Assembly: GCA_032717465.1 (NCBI GenBank)
Contig: CM064655.1
Span: 23,034,603-23,098,602 of the forward strand
Direction of reading: 5' to 3'
Origin: Coenobita brevimanus
Taxonomy: Eukaryota > Arthropoda > Malacostraca > Decapoda > Coenobitidae
Length of the DNA: 64,000 nucleotides
Shown here: one piece after another, positions 22,231-33,300 of the stretch
Layout: each line of letters starts with the position of its first letter
Position numbering within the stretch: position 1 is the stretch's first letter
Position numbers and translations under genes: made by a program
The notes under the pieces: model-generated
Seen by the model: only the letters and a program-made list of their open reading frames with translations
Database searches by the model: none
Told to the model about the DNA's origin: nothing

Positions 22231-22362
22231 CTCCTTCTCCTCCTTCTTGCTTTGCTGTCCTTGTCCTTCGGCATGTGGAGTTGGATCTTGTAGTCATAGT
22301 TTTCTCTGGCAAGAGGCCTCGAGGGGACCATGGGGTCTGTTGCTGTTTGCTTTCCTGTGTAA
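22231..22362 (+). repeat. CR1-like LINE 3' UTR fragment
   Basis: CTTGCTTTGCTGTCCTTGTC, GGATCTTGTAGTCATAG, CCTCGAGGGGACCATGGGGT and CTGTTGCTGTT occur in the same order and spacing as at 62128-62245. The related stretch at 13235-13260, in the 3' UTR of the CR1-like element, suggests this is an untranslated remnant of a CR1-like family with no protein part left. Confidence 0.55.
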
Positions 22363-22373
22363 TCCTGTGTAAT

Positions 22374-22467
22374 CCTCCTCCTCCTCCTCCTCCTCTTGGC
22401 ACTTTCCCTTCACCCTTGCCAGCATGGCTGTCGCATATTCCCTTTCCGTATCTTTGCCTCCTCTTTG

Positions 22468-22515
<48 letters not shown>
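22374..22515. repeat. (CTC)n and (TC)n microsatellites
   Basis: CTC repeats lie at about 22374-22396 and pure TC at about 22468-22515, separated by ordinary C/T-rich sequence. Confidence 0.9.
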
Positions 22516-22518
<3 letters not shown>

Positions 22519-24119
22519 CATTTGTAATTCTGAAAAAATGCCAAACAACTACAAAAAGTTAAAGTGAGAATTTTCTACTAAATGGCACTTACCTCTTCAG
22601 TAGCCCTGCCCTCTTATATTTCGTTACGACCACCGTGATGGCACGCAGAGATAGGAAAAAGGAAAATGTGAAAGCGGGAAAACTATTTAATCATCAAGGT
22701 ATCCAGGAAAAAGGTCAACATATTCCTCTACCCATCATTCAAGCCTTCGAAATTCCCGGCTCCCTCTCACAGGCCAAAAGCATCCACACAATGTCATTTT
22801 CTCTGTAACTACACCAAGAGGTAAAGGGCTAAACCTACACGCAATTCACTTTTCCTTCTGTTCGTCCACTTTCCGTGCTCTGTTCGTTTATTCTCGCGTC
22901 ACGCTGAGTCACATGAATCAATCCTGCTCTCTCGTGATCCCCCTCAAATTTATCTTCCTCCACTCTTTTCCTTGCCTTCCGTCAGTCATCAAAGTTCGCA
23001 TTCTCGTCGACTTTGGAGTCTTTTTTCTAATTCTTTCATTACGACGATGTATATTTTTTATTTATCTCCAAAAGATATGACCACTTAGAAGAGATTTATC
23101 GACCTAGAGGGGTGAGATATAGCCTTCAGTCAATCAGTCTATCCTTCTGTCTATCAATCTGACTCTCTCTCTCTCTCTCTCTTTCTCCATATATCTATAA
23201 GTTTTTTTTTTATCACCATAAATCACACAACACAAGAGATTACTGTCATGCTATATGCAGAAAATTAACGGAAAGAAAGAAGTGCCAGACACCTTCCTAA
23301 GCTGATCGGAGCAAGACCCTAGTGACCTTTCAGCCCCAACACATCCTTCCTACCGCCTTTTCTTAAGCAAAGTGCATGTCCTTCCACCTCCCTCTAAACT
23401 CAGCTTCTTTTCTCTCACAGTATCACACTTTTCCAGGTACCCTTTCACTTTCTAATCTGCTGACTGTCTGGGTCTCTCTCTCTGTTGTACAAAGTCGACT
23501 GTTTATTTATTGGAATTATATAAGGCAACTTTGTTACTGTCTCCACGTAAAAAATAAAAGAAGAAGAAGACGCATTTCGTTAAGTTTGAAGATATTCTGC
23601 CACTCAAATGACCGAAAAACTATCTCCATCAACCTATCCCTATTATTTGAACCCATTTGGGTATTTCATTTAGACTAACAAACAGACGATTTTGTTCAGC
23701 GAAGAGAAATTATACAGGGTCCAAGATTTAGAACCTTTCCTAAAATCGCTCGTTGCTGTGGACTTACGTGGATTTTCTGTTCAGACTCACACCTGATGAT
23801 TTTGCTTACCTGAGAGCCATTGCAGAAGCCAAGGGATCGACACAAATCTCTTTTAGGTTCTTAGGTGTCATGGAGGCCCGTATGTATTTAATAATGAGAG
23901 AAATCCTAGTATAATTCATTCACACTGACTTGGCCTAGATTTTCGTCTTTTTGCAGCTTATTTCACGTCGGTCAGTGGCAGTAAAAGACAACGCTGTGGC
24001 TCTACATCCTTTCCACAGCATTTCTTCGTGACTAGTATCATTGTTAAAATATTGCTATAACTCAGTATACGCGATGCAGGGATGGCAATTTTAGGTCAAG
24101 GTAAAGAGTCTAATCAAAA
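22516..24119. other. No gene recognised; small repeat fragments
   Basis: A (CT)n run lies at about 23162-23183. 23030-23125 contains TTTCATTACGACGATG and GAGATATAGCCTTCA, which fit the palindromic family, and 23683-23708 has CAGACGATTTTGTTCAGCGA from the same family. The remainder shows no coding or RNA signal. Confidence 0.5.
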
Positions 24120-24243
24120 GGTTACAAGCTATGTATTTACATTGCTGCTGCTTTTTATACAAAATTATTATCCAGGTACCAACATACCTGGATAATAATT
24201 TTGTATAAAAAGCAGCAGCAATGTAAATACATAGCTTGTAACC
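24120..24243. repeat. Perfect 59 bp inverted repeat at LINE insertion junction
   Basis: 24120-24178 and 24185-24243 are exact reverse complements of each other over 59 bases, separated by the 6 base spacer CCAACA. The left arm ends in the 12 bp target duplication ATTATCCAGGTA (24167-24178), whose other copy is at 25093-25104, beyond the LINE tail. The right arm, including an inverted copy of the duplication, directly precedes the LINE sequence. The right arm is therefore part of the insertion, not old flank. Confidence 0.9.
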
Positions 24244-25092
24244 CTGGTGAGAGAGGATAGTGTTTGGAAACTCCCTGTACTGTTGTTTGCAGATGATACT
24301 GTGTTGTTGAGTGAAGACGAAGGGGAGCTGCAAGGCTTGGTGGATGAGTTTGGGAGAGTGTGTAAGAAACGGAATCTAAAGGTGAATGTAGGGAAGAGTA
24401 AAGTGATGGTCTTTGAGAGAGGTGAAGTCAGTGAATGTACAGCGAGGTTGGATGGTGAGGAATTGGAAAATGTGAGTACGTTTAAGTACTTGGGCAGTAT
24501 GATGAGTAAGGATGGAGGTTTGGAGGGTGAAGTGCTTGAAAGTGTACAGCAGGGAAGAAAGGTTGCTGGTTCTTTGAAAGCAGTGATAAGAAACAGGGAA
24601 GTGAGCAAGGAAGTGAAAAAGTTACTACATGACAGTATTGTGATATCAACTCTAACGTATGGAAGTGAAGCTTGGACGTTGTTGGAAGGACACAAGTCAA
24701 GAGTGAGAGCAGTGGAAATGAGTTATTTAAGAGGAGCCTGTGGAGTCACGTGGAGAGACAGGCTGACGAATGAGGATATAAAGGAGCGTTGTGGTGTGGA
24801 TGTGGATGTGATAGGAAGCGTTATGAGGAACACACTGAGGTGTTTTGGCCATGTGGAGAGGATGGAGGGTGAAAGACTGACGAAGAGAGTGTATGTGAGT
24901 GAGGTGGAGGGGGGAAGAGGGAGGGGGAGGCCGAGGATGAGATGGAGGGATGGGGTGGAGAGGTATATGAGAGAGGGGGGTGTGAGTTGGGAGCAGGGCA
25001 GTGAAATGGCGGGGAACAGGGCGACTTGGAGGCGATTTGTTTGTGGCCACCCCAAACGGGATTGAGGCGTCTGGCAATAGGTAGATAGACAG
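24179..25092 (+). mobile_element. 5'-truncated LINE with inverted target-flank copy and 12 bp TSD
   Basis: The LINE part runs from about 24244 to 25092 and matches the 3' third of the minus-strand element at 54515-57695. It ends GGCGTCTGGCAATAGGTAGA plus a short GATA-type tail. ATTATCCAGGTA flanks the whole unit (24167-24178 and 25093-25104). Between the left duplication and the LINE sit CCAACA and a 59 bp inverted copy of the left flank. Confidence 0.85.
24247..25065 (+). pseudogene. C-terminal part of LINE reverse transcriptase
   Basis: The open frame of 272 codons begins just before the FADD motif of the RT palm (FADDTVLL at about 24286) and runs through the thumb (KYLGSMM), the YGSEAWTLLEGH segment, the FGHVERMEGERL segment, GRGRPRMRW and the end RFVCGHPKRD. 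It lacks the endonuclease and the first half of RT, so it cannot be active. Within the remaining part there is no stop or frameshift, so the insertion is fairly young. The decayed minus-strand relative at 54536-54961 shares the same C-terminus. Confidence 0.85.
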
Positions 25093-25453
25093 ATTATCCA
25101 GGTATTATTAATGAGTTTCTAAAAACGAGTCTGCATAGCGAAAATCAGGCAAAACTGAAATTACATTATACATTAAAGTACCACTATGAATACAAATGAA
25201 TACAATAGTCGTAAGTAAAATGACGTCACACACTTAAGAAACCCCAAGACATCTAATGAAAAAAAGAAAAAAAGAAAAAAAAAAAAAGAAAAGCAGTAAG
25301 GTAGAAAATAATGGAGGGTGAAATGGGGAAATGGGCAAGAGAGTGTGACCATTGTAACAGTCCATTAACCACAGAGAATCATAAGAGACTTGTTGCCAAA
25401 CATACCTATGAAAAAGACACTGTAATTTTCTTCTCATTAAGATAGTAAACTGG

Positions 25454-25458
<5 letters not shown>

Positions 25459-25501
<43 letters not shown>
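25459..25501. repeat. (AG)n microsatellite
   Basis: Pure AG for about 43 bases. The interval 25105-25458 holds an A-rich run at about 25258-25292 and nothing else recognised. Confidence 0.95.
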
Positions 25502-25503
<2 letters not shown>

Positions 25504-25604
25504 GGTAGAGGGAGTCGGTATTATGTACTGATATAGATGGATGCACGAAAATAGATACAGACATAGAAAGAGAAGTCAGATAAAATAAAAAATATGATAA
25601 GGAG

Positions 25605-25605
<1 letters not shown>

Positions 25606-25653
<48 letters not shown>
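25606..25653. repeat. (AC)n microsatellite at SINE start
   Basis: Pure AC for about 48 bases, separated by a few bases from the SINE pair that follows. Confidence 0.95.
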
Positions 25654-25660
<7 letters not shown>

Positions 25661-25922
25661 ACCGCTAGCTGGCGCAGTGGTAACGTTCTCGCTTGCCATC
25701 TGGTAGACGGGAGTTCGCGCCTCGCTCAGGTTGCGAAAAGTTCCACTAAAGAAGTGGGTGGTTACTGTCCCCCTTGAGCAAGGGGACGGGTGTGTGGGTG
25801 TGTGAAGGTCACAGCCTTGCCCTTAGATCGGACTATATGAGCTCTCAGCTCCCTTCCGGGAGGGTAAAATGCTGACGATCACGACCATCAAGTGATCCTG
25901 ACCGACCCGGTGAATTACACAC
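25661..25922 (+). mobile_element. tRNA(Gly)-derived SINE, copy 1 of tandem pair
   Basis: The first 70 or so bases resemble tRNA(Gly): A box TGGCGCAGTGG (25670-25680), the stretch TTCTCGCTTGCC with GCC at the anticodon position, and B box GAGTTCGCGCC (25711-25721). These are an internal RNA polymerase III promoter. The tRNA-unrelated body follows, with TAGATCGGACTATATGAGCT and CAGCTCCCTTCCGGGAGGG hairpin-like sequence, ending CCGACCCGGTGAATTACAC. It encodes no protein and would depend on a LINE for movement. Confidence 0.75.
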
Positions 25923-26181
25923 ACCGCTCGCTGGCGCAGTGGTAACGTTCTCGCTTGCCAACTGGTGGACGGGAGTTCGCGCCTCGCTCAGGTTGCGAAA
26001 AGTTTCACTGACGAAGTGAGTGGTTACTGTCCCCCTTGAGCAAGGGGACGGGTGTGTGCGTGTGTGAAGGTCACAGCCTTGCCCTTAGATCGGACTATAT
26101 GAGCTCTCAGCTCCCTTCCGGGAGGGTAAAAGCTGACCATCACGACCATCAAGTGATCCTGACCGACCCGGTGAATTACAC
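25923..26181 (+). mobile_element. tRNA(Gly)-derived SINE, copy 2 of tandem pair
   Basis: A second copy begins exactly 262 bases after the first and is nearly identical along its whole length, with a handful of substitutions and a 1 bp deletion in the AAAATGCTG stretch. It also ends CCGGTGAATTACAC, followed by ATAAACACA. The head-to-tail junction carries no clear intervening duplication, so the pair looks like a dimer rather than two separate insertions. Confidence 0.75.
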
Positions 26182-26361
26182 ATAAACACAAAAACTTAAA
26201 GACAATATTATGCACCGGGGCGAAACTAATAACACAGTAAATGCCATATAATGTTAAAACACCTGCTCCAGGAGTGAGGTCAGGTAGTGATGACCTTTCC
26301 CGGGGGTCAAGAGGGGCGGTCAAGTATAGTTGCAGTCATAGTACCGAGGAGAAAAAGGTCT

Positions 26362-26692
<331 letters not shown>

Positions 26693-26698
26693 ACTATG

Positions 26699-27233
26699 CA
26701 TAACAAACTATCTATCTATCTATCTATATACCTAGGCTGCTTCCCCCAAGGAAAGGGAGGTAGCCGAGACAGGACGACTCACTCTCCATTTACTCATCCA
26801 TTCAAACACATTCATTCGCATCTTAGCCCCAAAGGGGAGAACGGACAGATCCTCACCGCATCACACCGCACAAGGGTCAACTGCGCAATGCAAGCAGTGA
26901 CATCCACAGCAGGGCCCGACAGCAGAACTGGTTTACCCCTGCCACATCATAACAGACCCATCCCCTTACCCGCACCTGACCTGACTAGCTGATCAGACCA
27001 AATGCGGGAGAATATCCCCTCAGGGCTGCGTCATCACTTATTCATTCACAATTTCTCTCCATTTATTTCTGTCACGCACAGCCACTCTTCCTTGCTCAAC
27101 AGACATCCCTCTCGCATCCAGCGCTCTCTTCACACTGTCCATCCATCCTATTCGTGGTCTTCCTCTCAGTCTTACACCTCTCACATCAGATCTAGTTATC
27201 TTTTTCACCAATCGCTCATTATCCATAACAAAC
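26699..27233 (-). mobile_element. Short recent LINE copy with 10 bp TSD
   Basis: The inserted part, 26709-27223, is the reverse complement of about 51365-51881 in the LINE at 48.7 kb. It holds the last 60 or so codons of the RT ORF, about 320 bases of 3' UTR and a GATA tail (read here as TATC repeats at 26709). CATAACAAAC is present at 26699-26708 and 27224-27233, the target duplication. The encoded C-terminal residues are identical between the two copies, so both are young. Confidence 0.85.
27042..27223 (-). pseudogene. C-terminal remnant of LINE RT
   Basis: On the minus strand the frame reads from DNERLVKKITRSDV through GRPRIGWMDSVKRAL to NKWREIVNE, identical to the end of the ORF at 51555. 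It lacks every catalytic domain. Confidence 0.85.
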
Positions 27234-27247
27234 AGTAATGCATAAAT

Positions 27248-27251
<4 letters not shown>

Positions 27252-27288
<37 letters not shown>
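27252..27288. repeat. (TC)n microsatellite
   Basis: Pure TC for about 37 bases. Confidence 0.95.
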
Positions 27289-27290
<2 letters not shown>

Positions 27291-27533
27291 AACTGCATCC
27301 ACACTGCATTTACAACCACGACACTCAATCTACCATGAACAAAAGTGAGAGTATTCTGAACAATGGAGGTCTGGGGTTAAGATTCTCCCGTACCCAAAGT
27401 ATTGTTCTGGTACATCGGCGGAAGTTTATTAGGTGTCGTAAGGTGTCATATGGCCTTCATTAACACAGGTATGCGTTTTCACAGGTGCCTCATTTCCTGT
27501 GTGTGCTGCGTTTTATGTGAGAACTTGGAACGT

Positions 27534-27537
<4 letters not shown>

Positions 27538-27601
<64 letters not shown>
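27538..27601. repeat. (TC)n microsatellite
   Basis: Pure TC for about 64 bases. Between 27289 and 27537 nothing else is recognised. Confidence 0.96.
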
Positions 27602-27605
<4 letters not shown>

Positions 27606-27929
27606 CATTCAAAGTATCACCATATACTTTTACTTGGCTCATGTGACTCCTCGGAATGAAGTGGTTCTCTCTTTCATTGCAACAGGAATTAAATCAACTA
27701 ATTTTCACTGACTTAAACACGTCCTTATTCAGGTGAGGAGTAGCCTTCCCCCCCCCCCAAGGTTAATTAGTTCACTGAGCAGGGCAAAGGAAAGTATGAC
27801 ATGCTTTTCAACTTTTATCTCCATTTCGCTCGCACCCAGCTGTCTCTAAGGCACGTTTCTTAGTCTTATCTATATTACCCAGAAGACCTGATGCACGAAC
27901 TCCTCCCTCCATATCGTATACTCCCCTTT

Positions 27930-28050
27930 GCATTCTTATCTCTCCCACTCCCCACTCCCTACTCCCCTTCTTATCTCTCCCACTCCCCACTCCCCTTCTT
28001 ATCTCTCCCACTCCCCACTACCCTTCTTATCTCTCCCACTCCCCACTCCT
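27930..28050. repeat. 28 bp C/T-rich minisatellite
   Basis: TTCTTATCTCTCCCACTCCC plus CACTCCCC recurs four times with a period of about 28 bases and one partial expansion. Surrounding DNA to 28560 is C/T-rich. Confidence 0.75.
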
Positions 28051-28584
28051 CAGATATTCTTCCCAAACCATGCATGCAACCTTTCCCCAATCACCTATGT
28101 ATTGAAATTCTGCCCACATTCCACGCTATTTTACGTGTTCCCGTGTCATCCCCATGCCCCATCCCAGGCAAACACCCCTCCCTACCCTCTCCTTCCTTCC
28201 CCACTCGCCCATTCCTTCCTTCCCCACGGTATACCCGTCCTCCCATCCACACACCCTGCCCACTACACCATTCCTTTCACAACCAATGGTTCCCCCTCCC
28301 ATGCATAATGTCATCCTTCTGCTCAGTTTTTCTATCAACCATTTTCTAGCACACGAGGTTTCTCATTATGCCATTATATATCTTCAAACAAACCATCTCC
28401 CATTCACTTCTAAAACTGACATACAACATTGCTTTCATCTTCTTAAATACTCCACTCCACACACAGACACCTTCCTATTCTCACGCCTTTCTCATATATC
28501 CTTCTCCAGTCACATACCAATTTCCAATATTAAATTCCTCCTATTATCAAACTTCTCCCAGTCTAAATATTCCTTCCCATTAAT

Positions 28585-28765
28585 ATATACTTCTTTATTC
28601 ATTCATTTCTTCCCCTTTATACACTTTTCTAATCCACGCACATCCTCTACATCCACCTATTCTTCCTCATTATACTTCTTTATTTATTCATTTTCTTCCC
28701 CCTTATACACTTTTCTAATCCATGCACGTCCTTTACTTCCACCCATCCTTCCTCATTCACACTCT
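28585..28765. repeat. Tandem duplication of about 90 bp
   Basis: ACTTCTTTATTCATTCATTT, CTTATACACTTTTCTAATCC, CACGTCC-like and TTCCTCATTATACTT-type sequence occurs twice in the same order, starting at about 28588 and 28674. The copies differ at several positions. Confidence 0.65.
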
Positions 28766-28894
28766 CACTATCCCAACCAAAACATCAATACAACTTTTCC
28801 ATCCATTCGTCCCTTCCCACTCACACATCTTTCACCCAAACACTCATCCCTCCTCATCCACACATCCTTTCTATCCAGCAATTTAGAATCTTTC

Positions 28895-29100
28895 ACACTC
28901 ACTTAACACACCCACACGAACACACACTCATCCCACACCCACACGAAAACACACTCATCCCACACCTACAGGAACACTCACTCTTCCCACACGCACACGA
29001 ACACACTCTTCCCACACCCACACGAACACACTCATCCCATACCCACTAACACACACTCTTCCCACACGCAAACGAACATACACTCTTCCTGTTTCTCATC
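28895..29100. repeat. CACACGAACACACTC minisatellite
   Basis: CCACACGAACACACTCTTCC-like units of about 25 bases repeat seven or so times with drift between CATCC and CTTCC forms. It grades into CA-rich DNA before the 29199 microsatellite. Confidence 0.65.
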
Positions 29101-29195
29101 CACACTTCCTTACCAACCCTCACATGCACACACTTTCCCCCAAACATTCATCCTTCCATATCCACGCACTTTTCCTTTCCATCCATCCACACCTA

Positions 29196-29198
<3 letters not shown>

Positions 29199-29254
<56 letters not shown>
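29199..29254. repeat. (AC)n microsatellite
   Basis: Pure AC for about 56 bases. Confidence 0.95.
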
Positions 29255-29256
<2 letters not shown>

Positions 29257-29576
29257 CCTACCGACACATCCACCCTCATCCACATTGTCTGAACACTCAC
29301 ATCCACACACTCCCTCTCTCCCCCTCTCCCCATCCATACCTTGTCACGCTTCCACGCTCGTCGATTATAAACTTATCTACATCTTTCATTATTTTCAAAA
29401 GCATCCTTAGACTGACAAGAGGGGTGATAAGGACGGGAGGAAAGTTGAATTCATTTTAACTAAGAGATGATAAGGAACGGAAGACGGCGCTGGAGTCAGA
29501 GAGAGAGAAGGAGAGAGAGTGGGGGGAGATGAAGGTAGTGTGAGGAGAGTGGAAGGAGCTGGCGATAACAAATATT

Positions 29577-29580
<4 letters not shown>

Positions 29581-29627
<47 letters not shown>
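29581..29627. repeat. (CT)n microsatellite
   Basis: Pure CT for about 47 bases. A GA-rich stretch lies upstream at about 29495-29540. The interval 29628-30375 contains T-runs (29846-29858, 29975-29998) and no recognised gene. Confidence 0.95.
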
Positions 29628-29629
<2 letters not shown>

Positions 29630-30375
29630 GAATACCTTGATTTTCCTTGATTTTTTTGTCACCTTTCCGTTTCTCGCAATCTTTCTCCCGAGGAGGTTGT
29701 TTCTACATATCTATATCTATCCATCTGTCTATCAATCTGTCTAACTGCCTACTTATCTATCTATCTATCTATTTATACGCGTATTAATCCACCTATCATT
29801 CTTAAGATTTTATTTCCGTACTTTTAATATTCATTTTTTTAGCTTTTTTTTTTTTTTCCTCTCTTCCATTCATACATCAACGTGTTAACCTATCAGTCTA
29901 TCTCCTCCTTTAACTACCTTACCTTCCAGTTTTCCTTCTTCATTTATTACCTTTTCTACTCTTCCTCGCACCAGTTTTTTTTTTTTTTTTTTTTTTTTAC
30001 AGAAGATGAACAGAAGGAAAGACAAATAAAAAATATATATTTCCTTATCTGTTTATCTTCATCTGTCGTCCCTTCCATCTCCTTTGAATACTTGCTTTTC
30101 AGTTTTCCCTTTTCCCTGGCTACCCCTTCCCTTCCCCTCTTTCTCTTCAAGCAGCAGCAGCGGGGGGTTGTGTCACGCACTGGAACGGTCCCCCACTGTT
30201 CCAGCCCCCAAAATCGTGGCTGCTTTCCCTGCCTAATATTCCCTTTGGCCCTCTCGCTCATTACACGCACCCCAATCACCCATAACCAAGCACACAGACT
30301 CCATTACACGCTTTCTAAACCCCAAGGACAGAGCGTAGTTAAAAGGAAGATACGTAATGATTGTCTTTGTGTCTA

Positions 30376-33300
30376 GAGTGGGGGTAAGGTCATTATTTTT
30401 GCATCTTCAATGGGGGAACGTGATTGTTTTTGCGTTTTAAATGGGGGAAGGTTATTATTTTTGCGTCTTAAATGGGGCAACGTGATTATTTTTGCATCTT
30501 GAATTAGGAAAGATTATTATTTTGACGTCTTAACTGGGGGAACGTGTTTATTTTTGCGTCTTCAATGGGGAACATGATTATTTTTGCATCTTCAATGGGG
30601 GAACGTGATTATTTTGGCGTCATAAATGGGGGAACGTGATTATTTTTGCATCTTGAATTAGGAAAGATGATTATTTTAACGTCTTGAATGGGGGAACGTG
30701 ATTATTTTGGCGTCTTCATCGGGGGAACGTGATTATTTTTGCATCTTCAATGGGGGAACGTGATTATTTGGGCGTCTTCAATGGGGGAATATGATTATTT
30801 TTGCATCTTGAATGGGGAAACGTGATTATTTTTGCATCTTCAATGGGGGAACGTGATTATTTGGGCGTCTTCAATGGGGGAACGTGATTATTTTTGCATC
30901 TTCAATGGGGGAACGTGATTATTTGGGCGTCTTCAATGGGGGAACGTGATTGTTTCTGCGTCTTCAATGGGGGAACGTGATTATTTGGGCGTCTTCAATG
31001 GGGGAAAGAGATTATTTTTGCATCTTCAATGGGAGAACGTGATCGTTTGGATGTCTTCAATGGGGGAACGTGATCTCTTTTGCATCTTCAGTGGAGGAAC
31101 GTGATTATATTTGCATCTTCAATGGGGGCACATGATTATTTTTGCGTCTTCAAACTGGGAACGTGATTGTTTTTGTGATATAAATGGGGAACGTTATTAT
31201 TTTTGAGTCTTAAATGGGGGAACGTGATAAGCTTTGCATCTTGAATGGGGGAACGTGATTATTTTGGCGTCTTAAATGGGGGAACGTGATTATTTTTGCA
31301 TCTTCAATGGAGGAGCGTGATTATTTTTGCGTCTTCAATGGGGAACGTGATTATTTTTGCGTCTTCAATGGGGGAACGTGATTAATTTTGCGTCTTCAAT
31401 GGGGGAAAGTGATTATTTTTGCGTCTTCAATGGGGAAACGTGATTATTTTGCATCTCGAATGGGGGAACGTGATTATCTTGGCGTCTTCAATGGGGAAAT
31501 GTGATTAATTTATGCATCTTGAATTGGGGAAGATGGTTATTTTGACGTCTTGAATGGGGGAACGTGATTTTTTGTGTGTCTTCAATGGGGGAACGTGATT
31601 ATTTTTGCGTCTTCAATGGGGGAACGTGATTATTTTTGCATCTTCAATGGGGGAACGTGATTATTTTTGCGTCTTCAATGGGGGAACGTGATTATTTTTG
31701 CATCTTCAATGGGGGAAAGTGATTATTTTTGCGTCTTCAATGGGGGAACGTGATAGTTTTTGCATTTTAAAAGGGGGATCGTTATTATTATTGCTTCTTA
31801 AATGGGGGAACGTGATTTTTTGAGTGTCTTCAATGGGGGAACGTGATTTTTTGAGTGTCTTCAATGAGGAACGTGATTATTTTTGCCTTTTGAATAGGGG
31901 AACGTGATTATTTTGGCGTCTTAAATGGGGCAACGTGATTATTTTTACATCTTGAAATGGGAAAGATGATCATTTTGACGTCTTAAACGGGGGAACGTGT
32001 TTATTTTTGCGTCTCCATTGGGGAACGTGATTCTTTTCGCATCTTCAATGGGGGAACGTGATTATTTTGGCATCATAAATGGGGGAACGTGATTATTTTT
32101 GCATCTTGAATTAGGGAAGATGATTATTTTGACTTCTTGAATGGGGGAGCGTGATTATTTTTGTGTCATAAATGGGGGAACGTGATTATTTTTGCATCTT
32201 CAATGGGGAAACGTGATTACTTGGGCGTCTTCAATGAGGGAACGTGAATATTTTTGCATCTTGAATGAGGAAACGTGATTATTTTTGCATCTTCAGTGGG
32301 GGAACGTGATTGTTTTTGCGTCTTCAATGGGGGAAAGTGATTATTTTTGCGTCTTCAATGGGAGAATGTGATTATTTGGGTGTCTTCAATGGGGGAACGT
32401 GATCGTTTTTGCATCTTCAATGGGGGAACGTGATTATATTTGCATCTTCAATGGGGACACATGATTATTTTTGCGTCTTCAAATTTGGAACGTAATTGTT
32501 TTTGCGATGTAAATGGGGGAACGTTATTATTTTTGCGTCTTCAATGGGGAACGTGATTTTTTTGGGCGTCTTGAATGGGGGAACGTGATTAGTTTTGCAT
32601 CTTGAATGGGGGAGCATGATTATTTTTGCATCTTCAATGGGGAGCCTGATTATTTTGGGGTAAAAAATGGGGGAACGTGATTATTTTTGCATCTTCAATG
32701 GAGGAACATGATTATTCTTGCATCTTCAATGGGGGAACGTGATTATTTTTGCATATTCAGTGGGGGAACATGATTATTTTTGCTTCTTCAATATGGGAAC
32801 GTGATTGTTTTTGTGTTATGAATGAGGGAACATTATTATTTTTGCGTCTTCACTGGGGGAACGTGATTTTTTGGGTGTCTCGAATGGGGGAACGTGATTA
32901 GTTTTGCGTCTTGAATGGGGGAACGTGATTATTTTTGCTTCTTTAATTGGGGAGCTTGATTATTTTTACGTCTTCAATGGAGGAACGTGATTATTTTTGC
33001 ATCTTCAGTGGGGAAACGTAATTATTTTTGCGTCATCAATGGGGGAACGTGATTATTTTTGCGTCTTCAATGGGGAACGTGATTATTTTTGCCTCTTCAA
33101 TGGGGAAACGTGATTATTTTTGCATTTTAAATGGGGGAATGTTATTATTTATGCTTCTTAATTGGGGGAACATGATTTTTGGGGCGTCTTGAATGGGGGA
33201 ACATGATTATTTTTGCATCTCGAATGGGGGAACGCGATTGTTTTTGCATTTTAAATGGGGGGTCGTTATTATTTTTGCTTCTTAAATGGGGGAACATGAT

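Noticed and set aside
28154..28906. 250-codon ORF
   Set aside because: Lies in C/T-rich DNA with minisatellites; Ser/Pro/Phe/His-rich composition is an artefact.
30185..30208. CTGGAAC...GTTCCAG hairpin as a terminator or RNA element
   Set aside because: Only 7 base pairs with a 10 base loop in otherwise ordinary DNA; expected by chance.
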